Notes under the pieces: generated by a model
The model's database searches: none
What the model was told of the DNA's origin: nothing
What the model saw: only the letters and a program-made list of their open reading frames with translations
Source of the DNA: an uncultured Flavobacteriaceae bacterium
GTDB lineage: Bacteria > Bacteroidota > Bacteroidia > Flavobacteriales > Flavobacteriaceae
Direction of reading: 5' to 3'
Assembly: GCA_947501845.1 (NCBI GenBank)
Contig: CANMXP010000013.1
Span: forward strand, 1-64,000
DNA: 64,000 nt
Position numbers and translations under genes: made by a program
In this document: positions 1 through 8,832 of the stretch, in pieces
Layout of the letters: every line of letters begins with the position of its first letter
How positions within the stretch are numbered: the first letter of the stretch is position 1

Positions 1-3000
1 GCACAAGTAAAGGTGTCTTTATCTAGACTAAGCATAATGGCTCCTGAGGTACCGCTACAATTAAAATAAGAACCATTGTCAATATCCCTTGGCAAGATGG
101 TCGCCTTTCCGTTGGTATCCAATTGCAGGGTAATGTCCCGGGCAATGGCCACAAAGCCGTTTGAATCCTCTTCCATGGCCACCCGTGCACTTGCCGGAAA
201 ATTGGTTAAGTTTGGCATATCCGTAGCATTTGCAAGGACATCAATGGTAATGGCGCCATCACAAGATCTTGGGGTGACCTCCACCGTATATATGGAGCCG
301 CTGCCGGTAAAATGGTTTGCCACGGCATTACCTAGATCAATGTCATCCATCGTAAAACCTGTCACATCCACATCAAACTGAAAGGTGACCGTAAAAGTTG
401 ATAAATTAGTTATCCGTGTCGGCGCATCTATTGAGACTCTGACCCCCTCCTTGATGGACCTGAACCCTGTCCACCCGGCATCTTCATAGTTGGCCCTGAT
501 CCTTCCGGCAAGGGCGGCCATGGGAACAATCAAATCGATTTGGTCACGGTCAGCACTTGTAAAGGTACTTTCTTTAATCGATGGGGGGGCGAAGACCATT
601 GACACCACCATGTCAAGGTCCGGGTTATCGGTAAAAGCATCCGCACCAATGCTGGTAACCCTTTCGGGAATGACTACACTGGCCAACAAGTTCCCCTGAA
701 AGGCACCGTCCCCGATACTGATAACATTTTCAGGAATGGTCACACTCGTCAATAGATTGCCCTGAAAGGCACCATCTTCGATATCGGTCACGTTGTTGGG
801 TATGGCGACACTGTTCAAGGCGTTGTCCGAAAAAGCAAAGGCCCCGATACTTTGCACACCATCAGGAATGGCAACATGCTCCAAGCGGTTATCAGCAAAA
901 GCAAAGTCCCCAATACTTTGCACACCATCCGGTATAGTAAGGGTGGTGATTAAATTTCGTCCGGCAAAAGCGTTCTCATTAATTTTGGTCACCTTGAACA
1001 CATGCCCAACATGTTCTACTAAGTCGAATATTTCTAAAACACTACGATCGTCGTCTTCATTTTTTATTACTGTAACGGTGTTGGTGCGGCCGCCGAATGC
1101 CGTTACCTGATATTTGACAACAGCGGTGGTGGCATCGAGTCCGACCGTAAAGGTATCGCCAACAGCTACTTTTGCCTTGATGGATCTGAACCCAAGGTCT
1201 TCCCAGGCCGGTACATAATTATCGAATGCGCCATTAGGAACGATCACATCTATTTTATCTCGGGCCTCAAAGGTGCTTTCTTCAATCGCTGGGGGATTGG
1301 AACTCATCAATTCTACTGTGGTAAGGTCCGGGTTTCGGGCAAAAGCACCGTCCCCAATATGGGTCACATTGCTCGGTATGATCACACTGGTCAATTGACT
1401 GTCCTGAAAAGCACCGTCCTCGATACCAGTAACCGTAAATTCAAATATAGTGTCATCACCGTTGTTAAAGGGTGACTTCTCTACTTGTCCTACCTTCTCG
1501 GGTATGATAAAATCTCCTGTATTTGTGTTGCCCGTTATGGTGACCCTGTCGGGGTTGAATTCTGTTACTTGATATTTGACCCCATTTACTTCAAAGGTCC
1601 AACCAACGTCACCAACTTCCGTGATGGATTTAAAACCATATCGCCCCCAACGAGTTCTGTCCAAATAACCACGTTTGATCTTACCCGGAGGGACACTTCT
1701 GGGAACGATTACATCTATGTTTCCACGATTATCTCGGTTGTTAAAAGGTGCTCCAATATCAAAGGCTATCTCATGGACTTCAGGTGCTAAGCTGGCAGTC
1801 CTTTGCTCCATCACAATTCTGGAAAGGCTCGGGTTGTTGACAAAAGACCCATTCTCAATATGGGTAACGCTTTTGGGAATGGTCACACTGGTCAATAAGT
1901 TGGTATGAAACATACCGCTAACAATAGTATCCAGACTGCTCGGCATGGTCACACTGGTCAATTGGTTGGCCGAAAAAACACCCCCCTTGAAAGTGGTAAC
2001 GCTGTTGGGAATTTCAAGATGTCCGGTTAATCCACTGTTCTTAAAAGCCCTTGGTCCCATATACTCCACCTTGTTCGGTATGTCAATCCCTTTAATTTGG
2101 TTGTTCTCAAAAGCACCCTCGCTGATATGTATAATGCTTTCGGGAAGCTTTACACTGGTCAGTCCATTGTCCATAAAAGCTCTCTCCTTAATAGCGGTAA
2201 CGGTATAGGGTAATCCATGAAACACTGTTTCGGGTATCCTCACATCAATTGGGCTTCTAATATCTCTTGAGACCACCCTCACAGTTCTGGCTTCCGGGGC
2301 CGATGATGTTATTTCATAAGTTATGCCATCGCCCGTAAATTGGAAGTCCGGGAATGCAAAAGTAATCCCGACGGAAGCTTCTTCCTCAATGCTTTTGAAA
2401 CCTTTCCAATCATCATTAATAATACTTTCTGTGATCGGGTCTTTGTAAAGACCTATGGCACCCTTGGGAACGACCAAACGTATGTCCTTACGACCCTTTG
2501 GGTCCTGAATGCTCGCTCCCAAAAAAAAGGTGCGGTCACCAACATCCGGCAGGGAAACAGTGTGCCCCATCCCCACTATCGTCAATCTTCCGCTATTCTC
2601 AAAAAGAGTATTCCCCATAGAGGTCACACTACTCGGGATGAAGACTTGGGTCAAGCCGTTGTTCTTGAAAGCACTACTCCCAATAGTGGTAACGCTATTA
2701 CCAATGATCAAACGGTTCATTTCGTTACCCGAAAAAGCACCGTTCCCAATACTGGTAACGCTGTCCGGTATGTCCAAGCTTTTCACGTTTTGGCTTGCAA
2801 AAGCCCGATGCCCGATACTGATCAACTTGCTAACACCTGCAAAGGTCAAACTCCCAATACGGCCAGTATTGAGGTCGGGGTTGGGGTTGTTGATCCTCCC
2901 TGGGTCCCTATTGTTAAAAGCGTCTTCCCCGATACTTTCCACACTTTCGGGAATTTCAAGATGCCCAGTTAATCCGCTGAAACTAAAAGCTCCTATTCCG

Positions 3001-3779
3001 ATGTGGATCAGACTATTCGGCAGGGTCACACTGGTAAAGTCGTTGTCCTGAAAAGCTTTATCCCCAATGTGGGTCACACTGTTCGGTATGGTCACACCGG
3101 TCAATTCTTTGCTTTTAAAAGCCCCATTTCCAATACGGGTAACCTTATGGTCAACACCATTAACGGTTATGGTCTCGGGAATCTCTACACTAGTGGCCGA
3201 ACCCGTATACCCCGTAATCGTCCCAGTTGTTTCGTCAAAAACGAAATCATCGGTCTCCATCCTCCCCTCTTCCGTGATGGATTTGAAGCCCGTCCAGCCC
3301 TTATCTAAATAATCCTGTTTCTTGCCTCTGGGTACTACCACATCTATGTTTCCACGGTTTTGAAACGTATTTATTACTCCCTCCAATGGTTGGGGCGTAT
3401 TGCCCAGTGCATGTATGTTGGTAAGCTGCGAGTTATTTGCAAAAGCAGCATCCCCAATACTTTCTACACTATTGGGTATCTCTACACTGGTTAATTGCTT
3501 ATTCTTAAAAGCATCAATCCCAATAACGGTAATGTTATAAGCACCGATCTTTTGAGGGATGTTTACATCTTTCTGCACGACCCCGTTGTCGCCAATATAT
3601 GCGACCAGGGTAGTAGTTTTTGGATTTAACGATGTAATTTTATATTCAGACAATGTATTGTGCCCGCCCCCTGTAAAAGTTATAAAGGTATCTCCTACAC
3701 TCTGATTTTGACCATACACGGTAAGAAATGGCAATGCCATAAATAGGGCGGATAGTATTGATTGTAATCGCTTTTTCAT
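1..3779 (-). CDS. BspA-like LRR_5 secreted protein, 3' end cut by window edge
   Basis: The minus-strand frame is open from an ATG at 3779 to the window edge (about 1259 residues) and has no stop. It begins with a signal peptide (MKKRLQSILS, cleavage probably after VYGQ at residue 24). Blocks of BspA-type repeats (LRR_5) follow, with the recurring pattern L-T-S-V-x-I-P-x-S-V-T-x-I-G-x-x-A-F. They are punctuated by linkers of the form I-D-V-I-V-P-x-G and G-W-x-G-F-K-S-I. Near the truncated end there is a bacterial Ig-like segment (FTMDDIDLGNA) and then the start of a Thr/Ser-rich module typical of long flavobacterial surface proteins. The export signal makes it a cell-surface or secreted protein, probably adhesive. 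A T9SS sorting domain may lie beyond the window but cannot be seen. The upstream region carries the shared 21-bp-period element. The plus-strand reading frames over this region are antisense shadows. Confidence 0.88.
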   Translation of the reverse strand, partial: MKKRLQSILSALFMALPFLTVYGQNQSVGDTFITFTGGGHNTLSEYKITSLNPKTTTLVAYIGDNGVVQKDVNIPQKIGAYNITVIGIDAFKNKQLTSVEIPNSVESIGDAAFANNSQLTNIHALGNTPQPLEGVINTFQNRGNIDVVVPRGKKQDYLDKGWTGFKSITEEGRMETDDFVFDETTGTITGYTGSATSVEIPETITVNGVDHKVTRIGNGAFKSKELTGVTIPNSVTHIGDKAFQDNDFTSVTLPNSLIHIGIGAFSFSGLTGHLEIPESVESIGEDAFNNRDPGRINNPNPDLNTGRIGSLTFAGVSKLISIGHRAFASQNVKSLDIPDSVTSIGNGAFSGNEMNRLIIGNSVTTIGSSAFKNNGLTQVFIPSSVTSMGNTLFENSGRLTIVGMGHTVSLPDVGDRTFFLGASIQDPKGRKDIRLVVPKGAIGLYKDPITESIINDDWKGFKSIEEEASVGITFAFPDFQFTGDGITYEITSSAPEARTVRVVSRDIRSPIDVRIPETVFHGLPYTVTAIKERAFMDNGLTSVKLPESIIHISEGAFENNQIKGIDIPNKVEYMGPRAFKNSGLTGHLEIPNSVTTFKGGVFSANQLTSVTMPSSLDTIVSGMFHTNLLTSVTIPKSVTHIENGSFVNNPSLSRIVMEQRTASLAPEVHEIAFDIGAPFNNRDNRGNIDVIVPRSVPPGKIKRGYLDRTRWGRYGFKSITEVGDVGWTFEVNGVKYQVTEFNPDRVTITGNTNTGDFIIPEKVGQVEKSPFNNGDDTIFEFTVTGIEDGAFQDSQLTSVIIPSNVTHIGDGAFARNPDLTTVELMSSNPPAIEESTFEARDKIDVIVPNGAFDNYVPAWEDLGFRSIKAKVAVGDTFTVGLDATTAVVKYQVTAFGGRTNTVTVIKNEDDDRSVLEIFDLVEHVGHVFKVTKINENAFAGRNLITTLTIPDGVQSIGDFAFADNRLEHVAIPDGVQSIGAFAFSDNALNSVAIPNNVTDIEDGAFQGNLLTSVTIPENVISIGDGAFQGNLLASVVIPERVTSIGADAFTDNPDLDMVVSMVFAPPSIKESTFTSADRDQIDLIVPMAALAGRIRANYEDAGWTGFRSIKEGVRVSIDAPTRITNLSTFTVTFQFDVDVTGFTMDDIDLGNAVANHFTGSGSIYTVEVTPRSCDGAITIDVLANATDMPNLTNFPASARVAMEEDSNGFVAIARDITLQLDTNGKATILPRDIDNGSYFNCSGTSGAIMLSLDKDTFTC

Positions 3780-3854
3780 TTTGTTTAGTCTTTCTGCTTT
3801 TGAATATTGCTTTAACAACAAAAAAATGAATATGACTTGGGGTAACCAATAATT

Positions 3855-3901
3855 AGTGATGAACCTTTTTAAACATGGGATATAGAAGATAGTTTTTGGG
3901 A
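3855..3901 (-). promoter_or_regulatory. TCCCA-N16-TCCCA-N17-CACTT element, copy 1
   Basis: Read on the minus strand: TCCCA at 3901-3897, TCCCA at 3880-3876 (21 bp on), and CACT starting at 3858 (22 bp on). It lies about 76 bp upstream of the LRR gene start at 3779. The sequence after the third box (ACTAATTATTGGTTACCCC) is nearly the same as that upstream of the M43-LRR gene at 23001. Confidence 0.7.
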
Positions 3902-4429
3902 TAACGGGAATTCATAAATTCCATTTTTTGGGCATCGATGAAAACAGTCAAACATTATAGAATATCACAATGAGCATATGAAATCCACATTGCGCTGGGG
4001 AACACAAAAGAACTATTTCACGACCCATAAGTGTATTTTCCTTTTTCTAAGACAAAAACACAGAACTACGGACGTATATCTTTCCGAACTCAATTATAAG
4101 TTTATCATAGATTTTGAGCGTTTTTTACGCCATCAAAAGGATATGGGGAACAAATACCGTCATGAAACACATAGAACGGTTTAGAAAGCTTGTAAACCTA
4201 GCCCATAAGATGGAATGGCTGGACAAAGACCCGTTTATGAAGTTCAAGGTCAAATATGAAAAAAAAGAAAGAACCTTTTTGACTTTGGAGGAATTACAGA
4301 CTATAGAAAACAAAGTGTTCGGTATCCCTAGATTAGACTCATTAAAGACCTGTTCGTGTTTAGCTGCTATACAGGTCTGTCCTATGGGGATGTTATGAAT
4401 TTAAGTAATAATAACCTGTGTATGGGAAT

Positions 4430-5719
4430 GGTACGTTAAAGGGACATAGTTTACACTTTTTCAAGTTATAATTTGAGATAAAAATCAAATTATCATGCCT
4501 TGGAAAACAACAACGACTATGGAGCAAAAAATCGAATTCATTTGTGAATGGCATTCGGACAAATACACCATCACGGAATTATGCAGAAGCTTTGAAATCT
4601 CCAGACCTACTGCATATAAGCTGATAAGCAGGTTTGAACAACAGGGTTTCGAGGGCCTGAAAAAGCTATCCAGAGCACCTACGAACCATCCCAACGCAAC
4701 AAAGGAAAATATCGTTGAGAGTATTCTAAACCTCAAGGCGGAATACAAGCTGTGGGGTGCCAAAAAAATAAGGGAATTATTGTTTAAAGAATTCACTAAG
4801 CAAGAAGTTCCTTCGGTGGTTACCGTTCATAATATTCTAAAGAAAAATGGTCTGGTATGTCCTCAAAAAAGAATGCGAAGGGTAAAACCAACGAACCCTA
4901 TTTTCGACCCTAAATCATGTAATGAAGTATGGAGTGCCGACTATAAAGGAAAGTTTCTCATGGGCAATAAAATCTATTGCCACCCACTTATCATTGCCGA
5001 CTCTAAAAGCAGGTTTCTCTTTACCGCCAAAGGCCATTACAAAGAAAACCTTGCATCGGCCAAAGCAGAGTTCAAAAAGGTTTTTAGGATATATGGTATA
5101 CCAAGACAACTGCACACCGATAACAGAAGTCCCTTCTGTTCGGTGCGGGCCATCCAACGATTCACACAGCTCTCCTACTGGCTTATCGAACTAGGAATAA
5201 CTCCTATTTTCTCAGACCCTGGACAACCACAACAAAACGGTAGACATGAACGCATGCACCGCGATTTAAAGGCAGCTTGCGCAAAACCTTCAGCCTATGA
5301 TTTAAAAGCACAACAAAGACGTTTAAATCACTTTGTAAAGCAATATAACAACATAAGGCCCCATGAAGCTTTGGATATGAAAACACCCGCTGATATGCAT
5401 GATTTTTCTAGCAGACCCTTCCCTGAAAAAATACCGGATTATCAATATGACTCTAAACATAAAATTCTTAAAATGACTCAGAGTGGAGCAGTAAGATGGA
5501 AATCATATTATTGGGTATATGTATCGGCGGCTTTAAAAGGAAAATACGTAGCTATCGAGGATATCGGAAACGGTATTTAGAGGGGCCTCTTTAGAAACGT
5601 ATTTTTAGGTTTCTTTGATCAAAGAAGCCTAAGAAACAAACAAGAATCTACAAGGTTAGAAACTAATTTAGTGTAAACCCTAATCTTTAACTTGTGTAAA
5701 CCATGTCTCTTAACGAACA
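4430..5719 (+). mobile_element. IS481-family insertion sequence, about 1290 bp
   Basis: The terminal inverted repeats can be aligned by eye. The left end reads GGTACGTTAAAGGGACATAG and the right end, reverse-complemented, reads TGTTCGTTAAGAGACATGG; both continue into GTTTACAC. The element is flanked by a 3-bp direct repeat AAT (4427-4429 and 5720-5722). A second GTGTAAACC lies inside the right end (near 5672 as well as 5693). One transposase gene fills the interior. The insertion site is the recombinase pseudogene. The exact ends are inferred from the IR alignment and the restored host frame and could be off by one or two bases. Confidence 0.8.
4495..5580 (+). CDS. IS481-family transposase
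   Basis: A 361-residue DDE transposase that catalyses cut-and-join movement of its own element. The N-terminal helix-turn-helix (residues about 10-75, with YTITELCRSFEISRPTAYKL) binds the inverted repeats. The rve-type integrase core follows: first Asp in SADYKG (about 148), second Asp in LHTDNRS (about 207), Glu in NGRHERMHRDLK (about 253). The start MPWKTTTTMEQK is the usual one for this family in flavobacteria. Oddity: the second catalytic block reads TDNRSPFCS, where relatives I recall have TDNGSPFGS; two glycines next to the catalytic Asp are replaced, which may impair activity. The gene is otherwise full length with no visible frameshift. Confidence 0.92.
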   Translation: MPWKTTTTMEQKIEFICEWHSDKYTITELCRSFEISRPTAYKLISRFEQQGFEGLKKLSRAPTNHPNATKENIVESILNLKAEYKLWGAKKIRELLFKEFTKQEVPSVVTVHNILKKNGLVCPQKRMRRVKPTNPIFDPKSCNEVWSADYKGKFLMGNKIYCHPLIIADSKSRFLFTAKGHYKENLASAKAEFKKVFRIYGIPRQLHTDNRSPFCSVRAIQRFTQLSYWLIELGITPIFSDPGQPQQNGRHERMHRDLKAACAKPSAYDLKAQQRRLNHFVKQYNNIRPHEALDMKTPADMHDFSSRPFPEKIPDYQYDSKHKILKMTQSGAVRWKSYYWVYVSAALKGKYVAIEDIGNGI

Positions 5720-6320
5720 AATAGATGGGAAACAATGGATATACTCACAACGTGAAAAGACCAGTGTTCCGATAAAGATGCCATTGCTATCAAAACCGTT
5801 ACATATCATTGAGAAGTATAAGGGGCATCCAAAATCTATGAATAAAAGGACTTTGTTCCCGACCATATCCAATCAAAAGCTAAATTTATATTTAAAGGAG
5901 ATAGCGGATGTTTGCGGAATAAAGAAGGACTTGACCTTTCACATAGCTAGACATACTTTCGCCACAACAGTGACTTTGAGCAATGGTGTACCCATAGAAA
6001 CGGTATCCAAGCTTTTGGGGCATGCAAAAATCACTACAACTCAGATTTATGCCAAGGTATTGGAAAGAAAGGTAAGTGAGGATATGTGCAAACTGGAAGA
6101 CAAGTTTGAAAGAGGATAACTCTCCTTGTATTTGATTTATTTAACAGCTTAAAAGTAGTCTGTTGTTGCTCCGTGGCAGGGTTAGAACCTATCTGACAAC
6201 CCGTTGAATCTCAGCAAAATATTTTAAAATCTACTCAATAGGTCACTATATATGACATACTGACGTTGGATATTACGCTTCGCGGTAGCAAATCTAAGCA
6301 AATCCCAACAATTCAAATCA

Positions 6321-6603
6321 AATTGTAGCATTAGTCAATATTATGATATATACTGCTTATTGGCCAATAAAGACGTAAACGATTTTATTGGTACTGAAGC
6401 ATATAATGAACATAAAAGGATACGTTTTCCCAAAGTCGATTTGGATTGCCATTTCAGAAAACGAAGCATTTTTATTGAGTGACCCAGATCAAAGAAATGC
6501 ATTTAGGAAAAGATATATTGGCACAGCCTCGCTGTACTACAACGGTCAACCTGATTTTGAAGACTTATTGACAAGAATCAAAAAGCATATAGATAAATTG
6601 TAA
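6321..6603 (+). pseudogene. C-terminal remnant of an AbiEii-type nucleotidyltransferase toxin
   Basis: Two adjacent frames give one recognisable tail. The frame from about 6321 reads SQYYDIYCLLANKDVNDF and GTEAYNEHKRIRFPK. It then shifts near 6440 into the frame that gives ENEAFLLSDPDQRNAF, LYYNGQPDFEDLL and a stop at 6603. The order (R/Q)-H/Y-Y-D-x-Y, then E-H-K-x-x-F, then a Leu-Pro/Asp segment, then F-x-x-P/G-x-x-F-E-D-L-L is the C-terminal layout of AbiEii/AbiGii toxins, which nucleotidylate targets in abortive-infection systems. The nucleotidyltransferase core and any AbiEi antitoxin are absent, so this is dead DNA. Identification is from pattern memory only. Confidence 0.5.
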
Positions 6604-6712
6604 ACCAAGTTTTTAAATAACAACTTAGATATATTTAATAAATGATTTACAAGTTATTTTAGCAAACTTAGTTGTGTGAGCTTTAGTAACAACTCCATTC
6701 CGTTTTTCAATA

Positions 6713-6760
6713 TCCCAATAATTATATTTTACATCCCAATTTTAAAGGACATCAACACTT
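6713..6760 (+). promoter_or_regulatory. TCCCA-N16-TCCCA-N17-CACTT element, copy 2 (orphan)
   Basis: TCCCA at 6713 and 6734 (21 bp) and CACTT at 6756 (22 bp). The TTTTAAAGG tract between the second and third boxes matches copy 5 at 19474. No open frame follows closely; the next gene starts at 7231 behind a further copy. Confidence 0.6.
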
Positions 6761-7020
6761 TTTGTAGTATACTCTATATTAAAGGTTCATCTTTACTAGA
6801 AGTCAGTGCATCTTACAAAGATTGTGGTTAATGGTAAAAAAGTGAAGAGAGAGTTATTTAAAACATTACGATACATAATTTTTTGATTGATGATTGATTA
6901 GTAGCGACGGCGGAGGTTTGATATAAAAATCTTCGTCGTTATTCTATCATATTAAAAACCAATAAAAAGGATTTCTTTTGTTGAATAGTATATCCAGTTA
7001 AAGTCTTTCCATTTTCAATA

Positions 7021-7068
7021 TCTCAAAAAACTCTTATTACGTCCCGCTTTTAATGAGCCTCAGCACAT
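7021..7068 (+). promoter_or_regulatory. TCCCA-N16-TCCCA-N17-CACTT element, copy 3
   Basis: The boxes read TCTCA at 7021, TCCCG at 7042 and CACAT at 7064, so the 21 and 22 bp spacings hold although each box carries one substitution. It is about 163 bp upstream of the lipoprotein gene at 7231. Confidence 0.6.
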
Positions 7069-7095
7069 TTTTTAGGGCAATTGGCGTAAAGAATT

Positions 7096-7120
7096 AATCT
7101 TTAATCTGTGATTAAAGATT
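7096..7120. promoter_or_regulatory. Perfect 11-bp palindrome in a leader region
   Basis: AATCTTTAATC-TGT-GATTAAAGATT lies between regulatory copy 3 and the start at 7231. No T-run follows, so it looks more like an operator or leader hairpin than a terminator. Confidence 0.45.
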
Positions 7121-7230
7121 TGCGTCCATACAGTTCAAGGAGTTTGTGTTGGTCAAAACACACCAAAAACTGTTTTTACTTTTTCTGGTTTTGCATTGAG
7201 AATCATTAAAAAATCATAAATCATAGACCA

Positions 7231-7563
7231 ATGATGAAAAAAGTACTGTTGCTATCGATTGTTTTTTTGATGTCCTGTAAAAGTGACCCAAAAGAACCTT
7301 CGTCATTAAAAAAAGTTGAAACAGAAAACAGGTCAATGGAAAAGGACTTATTGGAGGGGCTTTCTTTTCTGCTTACATACGAACTAGACCGAGAAGCATT
7401 TAATTATAAATGTATTCCATGGATTCAAAAGCTTTATGAAGATGATCCTGATAAATATAAAATGGTTCACATCATTGGGTACAAGTTATCTAAAGAATCA
7501 AATATACAGGCTTATGATTTAGGGTATGAAAATCTTAAAAAAGAGCTGAATAAACTAAAATGA
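7231..7563 (+). CDS. Small lipoprotein, unknown function
   Basis: A 110-residue protein with a lipoprotein signal (MMKKVLLLSIVFLMSC, lipobox Cys at about 16) and a charged, mostly helical mature part. I recognise no family. Its stop overlaps the start of the next gene (ATGA at 7560-7563), so the two are translationally coupled and probably work together at the outer membrane. A copy of the shared 21-bp-period element lies upstream. Confidence 0.75.
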   Translation: MMKKVLLLSIVFLMSCKSDPKEPSSLKKVETENRSMEKDLLEGLSFLLTYELDREAFNYKCIPWIQKLYEDDPDKYKMVHIIGYKLSKESNIQAYDLGYENLKKELNKLK

Positions 7564-8057
7564 TTATGAAGAAAAATCTGTTACTAATAGTAGTTGCAAT
7601 TTTAAATGTAGTTAGTTGCACAAAAGATGATGGAGAAACCATTGTAGAAAGCGAGCATACAGGCGTGGAAGGTATGATAATCAAAGCTAAGTTGGATATA
7701 ACCTTAGAAGCACTCGGAGGAACGCCTGAAGATTATCCTTTTATCCAAGGACAATCATCCGGTTCATTTGGAGCCAGTTATATTGGCTATGTATTGCCTG
7801 CTTATGGTAAAGGCAATACTTCAGTAACGGCTACTTTTCTGGGCAGTACAAAAGAGGGGTTCATAAGTTATAACGGTAAACAATACCATGCAGGGGATTC
7901 TTTTAATGTAGTAGAATTTTTTAAAGATTCCCATTCTGTACAAAACAGTGATGTTTTCTATGTTGGTACAGAAGAGGGAATACATGGGGTTAAAATGAAG
8001 TTTGTATCGAACAGAGGCACTATAATAACTACTGATGATAGTTTCTTTTTTCAATAA
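7560..8057 (+). CDS. Lipoprotein with one TraQ-like Ig-fold domain
   Basis: A 165-residue protein with a lipoprotein signal (lipobox around NVVSC, residue about 20). The C-terminal 70 residues follow the pattern of the repeats in the large protein at 14891-18373: a strand ending T-A-T-F, then G-F-I-S-Y-N-G-K-Q-Y-H-A-G-D, then V-F-Y-V-G-T, then V-K-M-K-F-V-S. That is the layout of DUF3872/TraQ-like domains of Bacteroidota conjugation modules, but the similarity is weak and no other tra gene lies nearby. Translation may start at 7560 or at the second Met at 7566. It overlaps the preceding gene by four bases. Confidence 0.7.
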   Translation: MIMKKNLLLIVVAILNVVSCTKDDGETIVESEHTGVEGMIIKAKLDITLEALGGTPEDYPFIQGQSSGSFGASYIGYVLPAYGKGNTSVTATFLGSTKEGFISYNGKQYHAGDSFNVVEFFKDSHSVQNSDVFYVGTEEGIHGVKMKFVSNRGTIITTDDSFFFQ

Positions 8058-8117
8058 TCGTAAATGATTATCATGTCCACTATAATTAAGCACTGATTGC
8101 GGTTTAATATTTGAAGT

Positions 8118-8783
8118 ATGCAATTATCAAATCCAAAAGAGATTGGCTTATCTCAGGTCATACATACTACCCTAGTCCTATTGCTTTCTCTTACGGCAGC
8201 CTTCGCACAGGCCCAGGGCGGCACGATCAAGGTGGCCGAGACCAAATCCAGAAATCGTATCGCTTTTTTTGCCGAGAACAGGACTTTTACGGATCATGAT
8301 GTGCTATTCGAGGTAAAAGGCTCCAATTTTAGACAGAGTGCCGCCAAACCTAGATGGATTAGAGTTCCGGCAGCATCCAGGGTCCACTTAAAGACCATTA
8401 TATTACTTAGGGGCAAACAACCAGTCTACACCAAAACACTAAAGACAAATGACAGTTTATCAAAACGGGCGTGGAAAAAGGAATTCGAGACATTGGATAT
8501 GCCACCGCTCAAGGTCAAGCCTAAGAAACGGATTACTATCTACACATCAAAGCGATGCGATGCTTGTGATAGCATTGTAGGCCAACTCATTTCCTGGAAT
8601 TTCATTTTCAGAAGTGTTTCCTTGGATGAAAGACCCGAAATAAAAGAACAGTTGGGCCAATTTTTGTCCAGATCGACCCAAGAGATGGATTCTTTGTCCG
8701 GCCCCATAATCAGTTTGGATGGTAAACTCTACAACTGGATCACTACTTTCGACCAGATGATGGAGGAAGTAGAAAAAGATTAA
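8118..8783 (+). CDS. Exported protein with C-terminal thioredoxin/glutaredoxin-like CxxC domain
   Basis: A 221-residue protein. The signal peptide (hydrophobic run LVLLLSLTAAFAQA, residues about 18-33) sends it to the periplasm. Residues about 40-130 form a beta-rich module of unknown family. The C-terminal part from about 138 starts with ITIYTSKRCDACD, a beta strand followed by a C-D-A-C redox motif, and later has PIISLDG with the cis-proline position of the thioredoxin fold. This suggests a thiol oxidoreductase or a redox-fold binding domain. It lies downstream of the coupled lipoprotein pair with a 60-bp gap and may share their transcript. Confidence 0.75.
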   Translation: MQLSNPKEIGLSQVIHTTLVLLLSLTAAFAQAQGGTIKVAETKSRNRIAFFAENRTFTDHDVLFEVKGSNFRQSAAKPRWIRVPAASRVHLKTIILLRGKQPVYTKTLKTNDSLSKRAWKKEFETLDMPPLKVKPKKRITIYTSKRCDACDSIVGQLISWNFIFRSVSLDERPEIKEQLGQFLSRSTQEMDSLSGPIISLDGKLYNWITTFDQMMEEVEKD

Positions 8784-8832
8784 GGCTGTTTTGTAATATG
8801 GAGCCACTTGTAAAACAAAAAATGCTAAGTAT

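Larger units (their letters stand above)
3951..6119 (+). pseudogene. Tyrosine recombinase (integrase), frameshifted and interrupted by an IS481-family element
   Basis: Pieces of one Bacteroidota-type site-specific recombinase can be read in order. The N-terminal SAM-like core-binding segment begins near 3951 (EYHNEHMKST) and runs to about 4160. After a +1 shift at the A-run near 4160 it continues as MKHIERFRKLVNLAHK. After a -1 shift near 4345 it continues as DLFVFSCYTGLSYGDVMNL. The insertion sequence lies at 4430-5719. The catalytic C-terminus resumes at 5723 as IDGKQWIYSQREK, with H-I-A-R-H-T-F-A-T, L-L-G-H-A-K and the tyrosine in TTQIYAKV. The usual N-terminal arm-binding domain is missing. 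Removing the element and one AAT copy joins C-M-G to I-D-G in frame, so the IS entered a gene whose frame here was still open. The gene is non-functional now. Confidence 0.85.
6604..7230. other. Non-coding stretch with two regulatory element copies
   Basis: No convincing gene. It holds two copies of the 21-bp-period element (6713-6760 and 7021-7068) and a perfect palindrome (7096-7120). The first copy has no intact gene directly behind it, which suggests a lost gene or a tandem control region for the lipoprotein gene at 7231. Confidence 0.6.

Noticed and set aside
76-3312. Seven plus-strand open frames of 69-210 residues
   Set aside because: They are antisense to the LRR gene on the minus strand, have repetitive low-complexity translations, and lack any start or family support.
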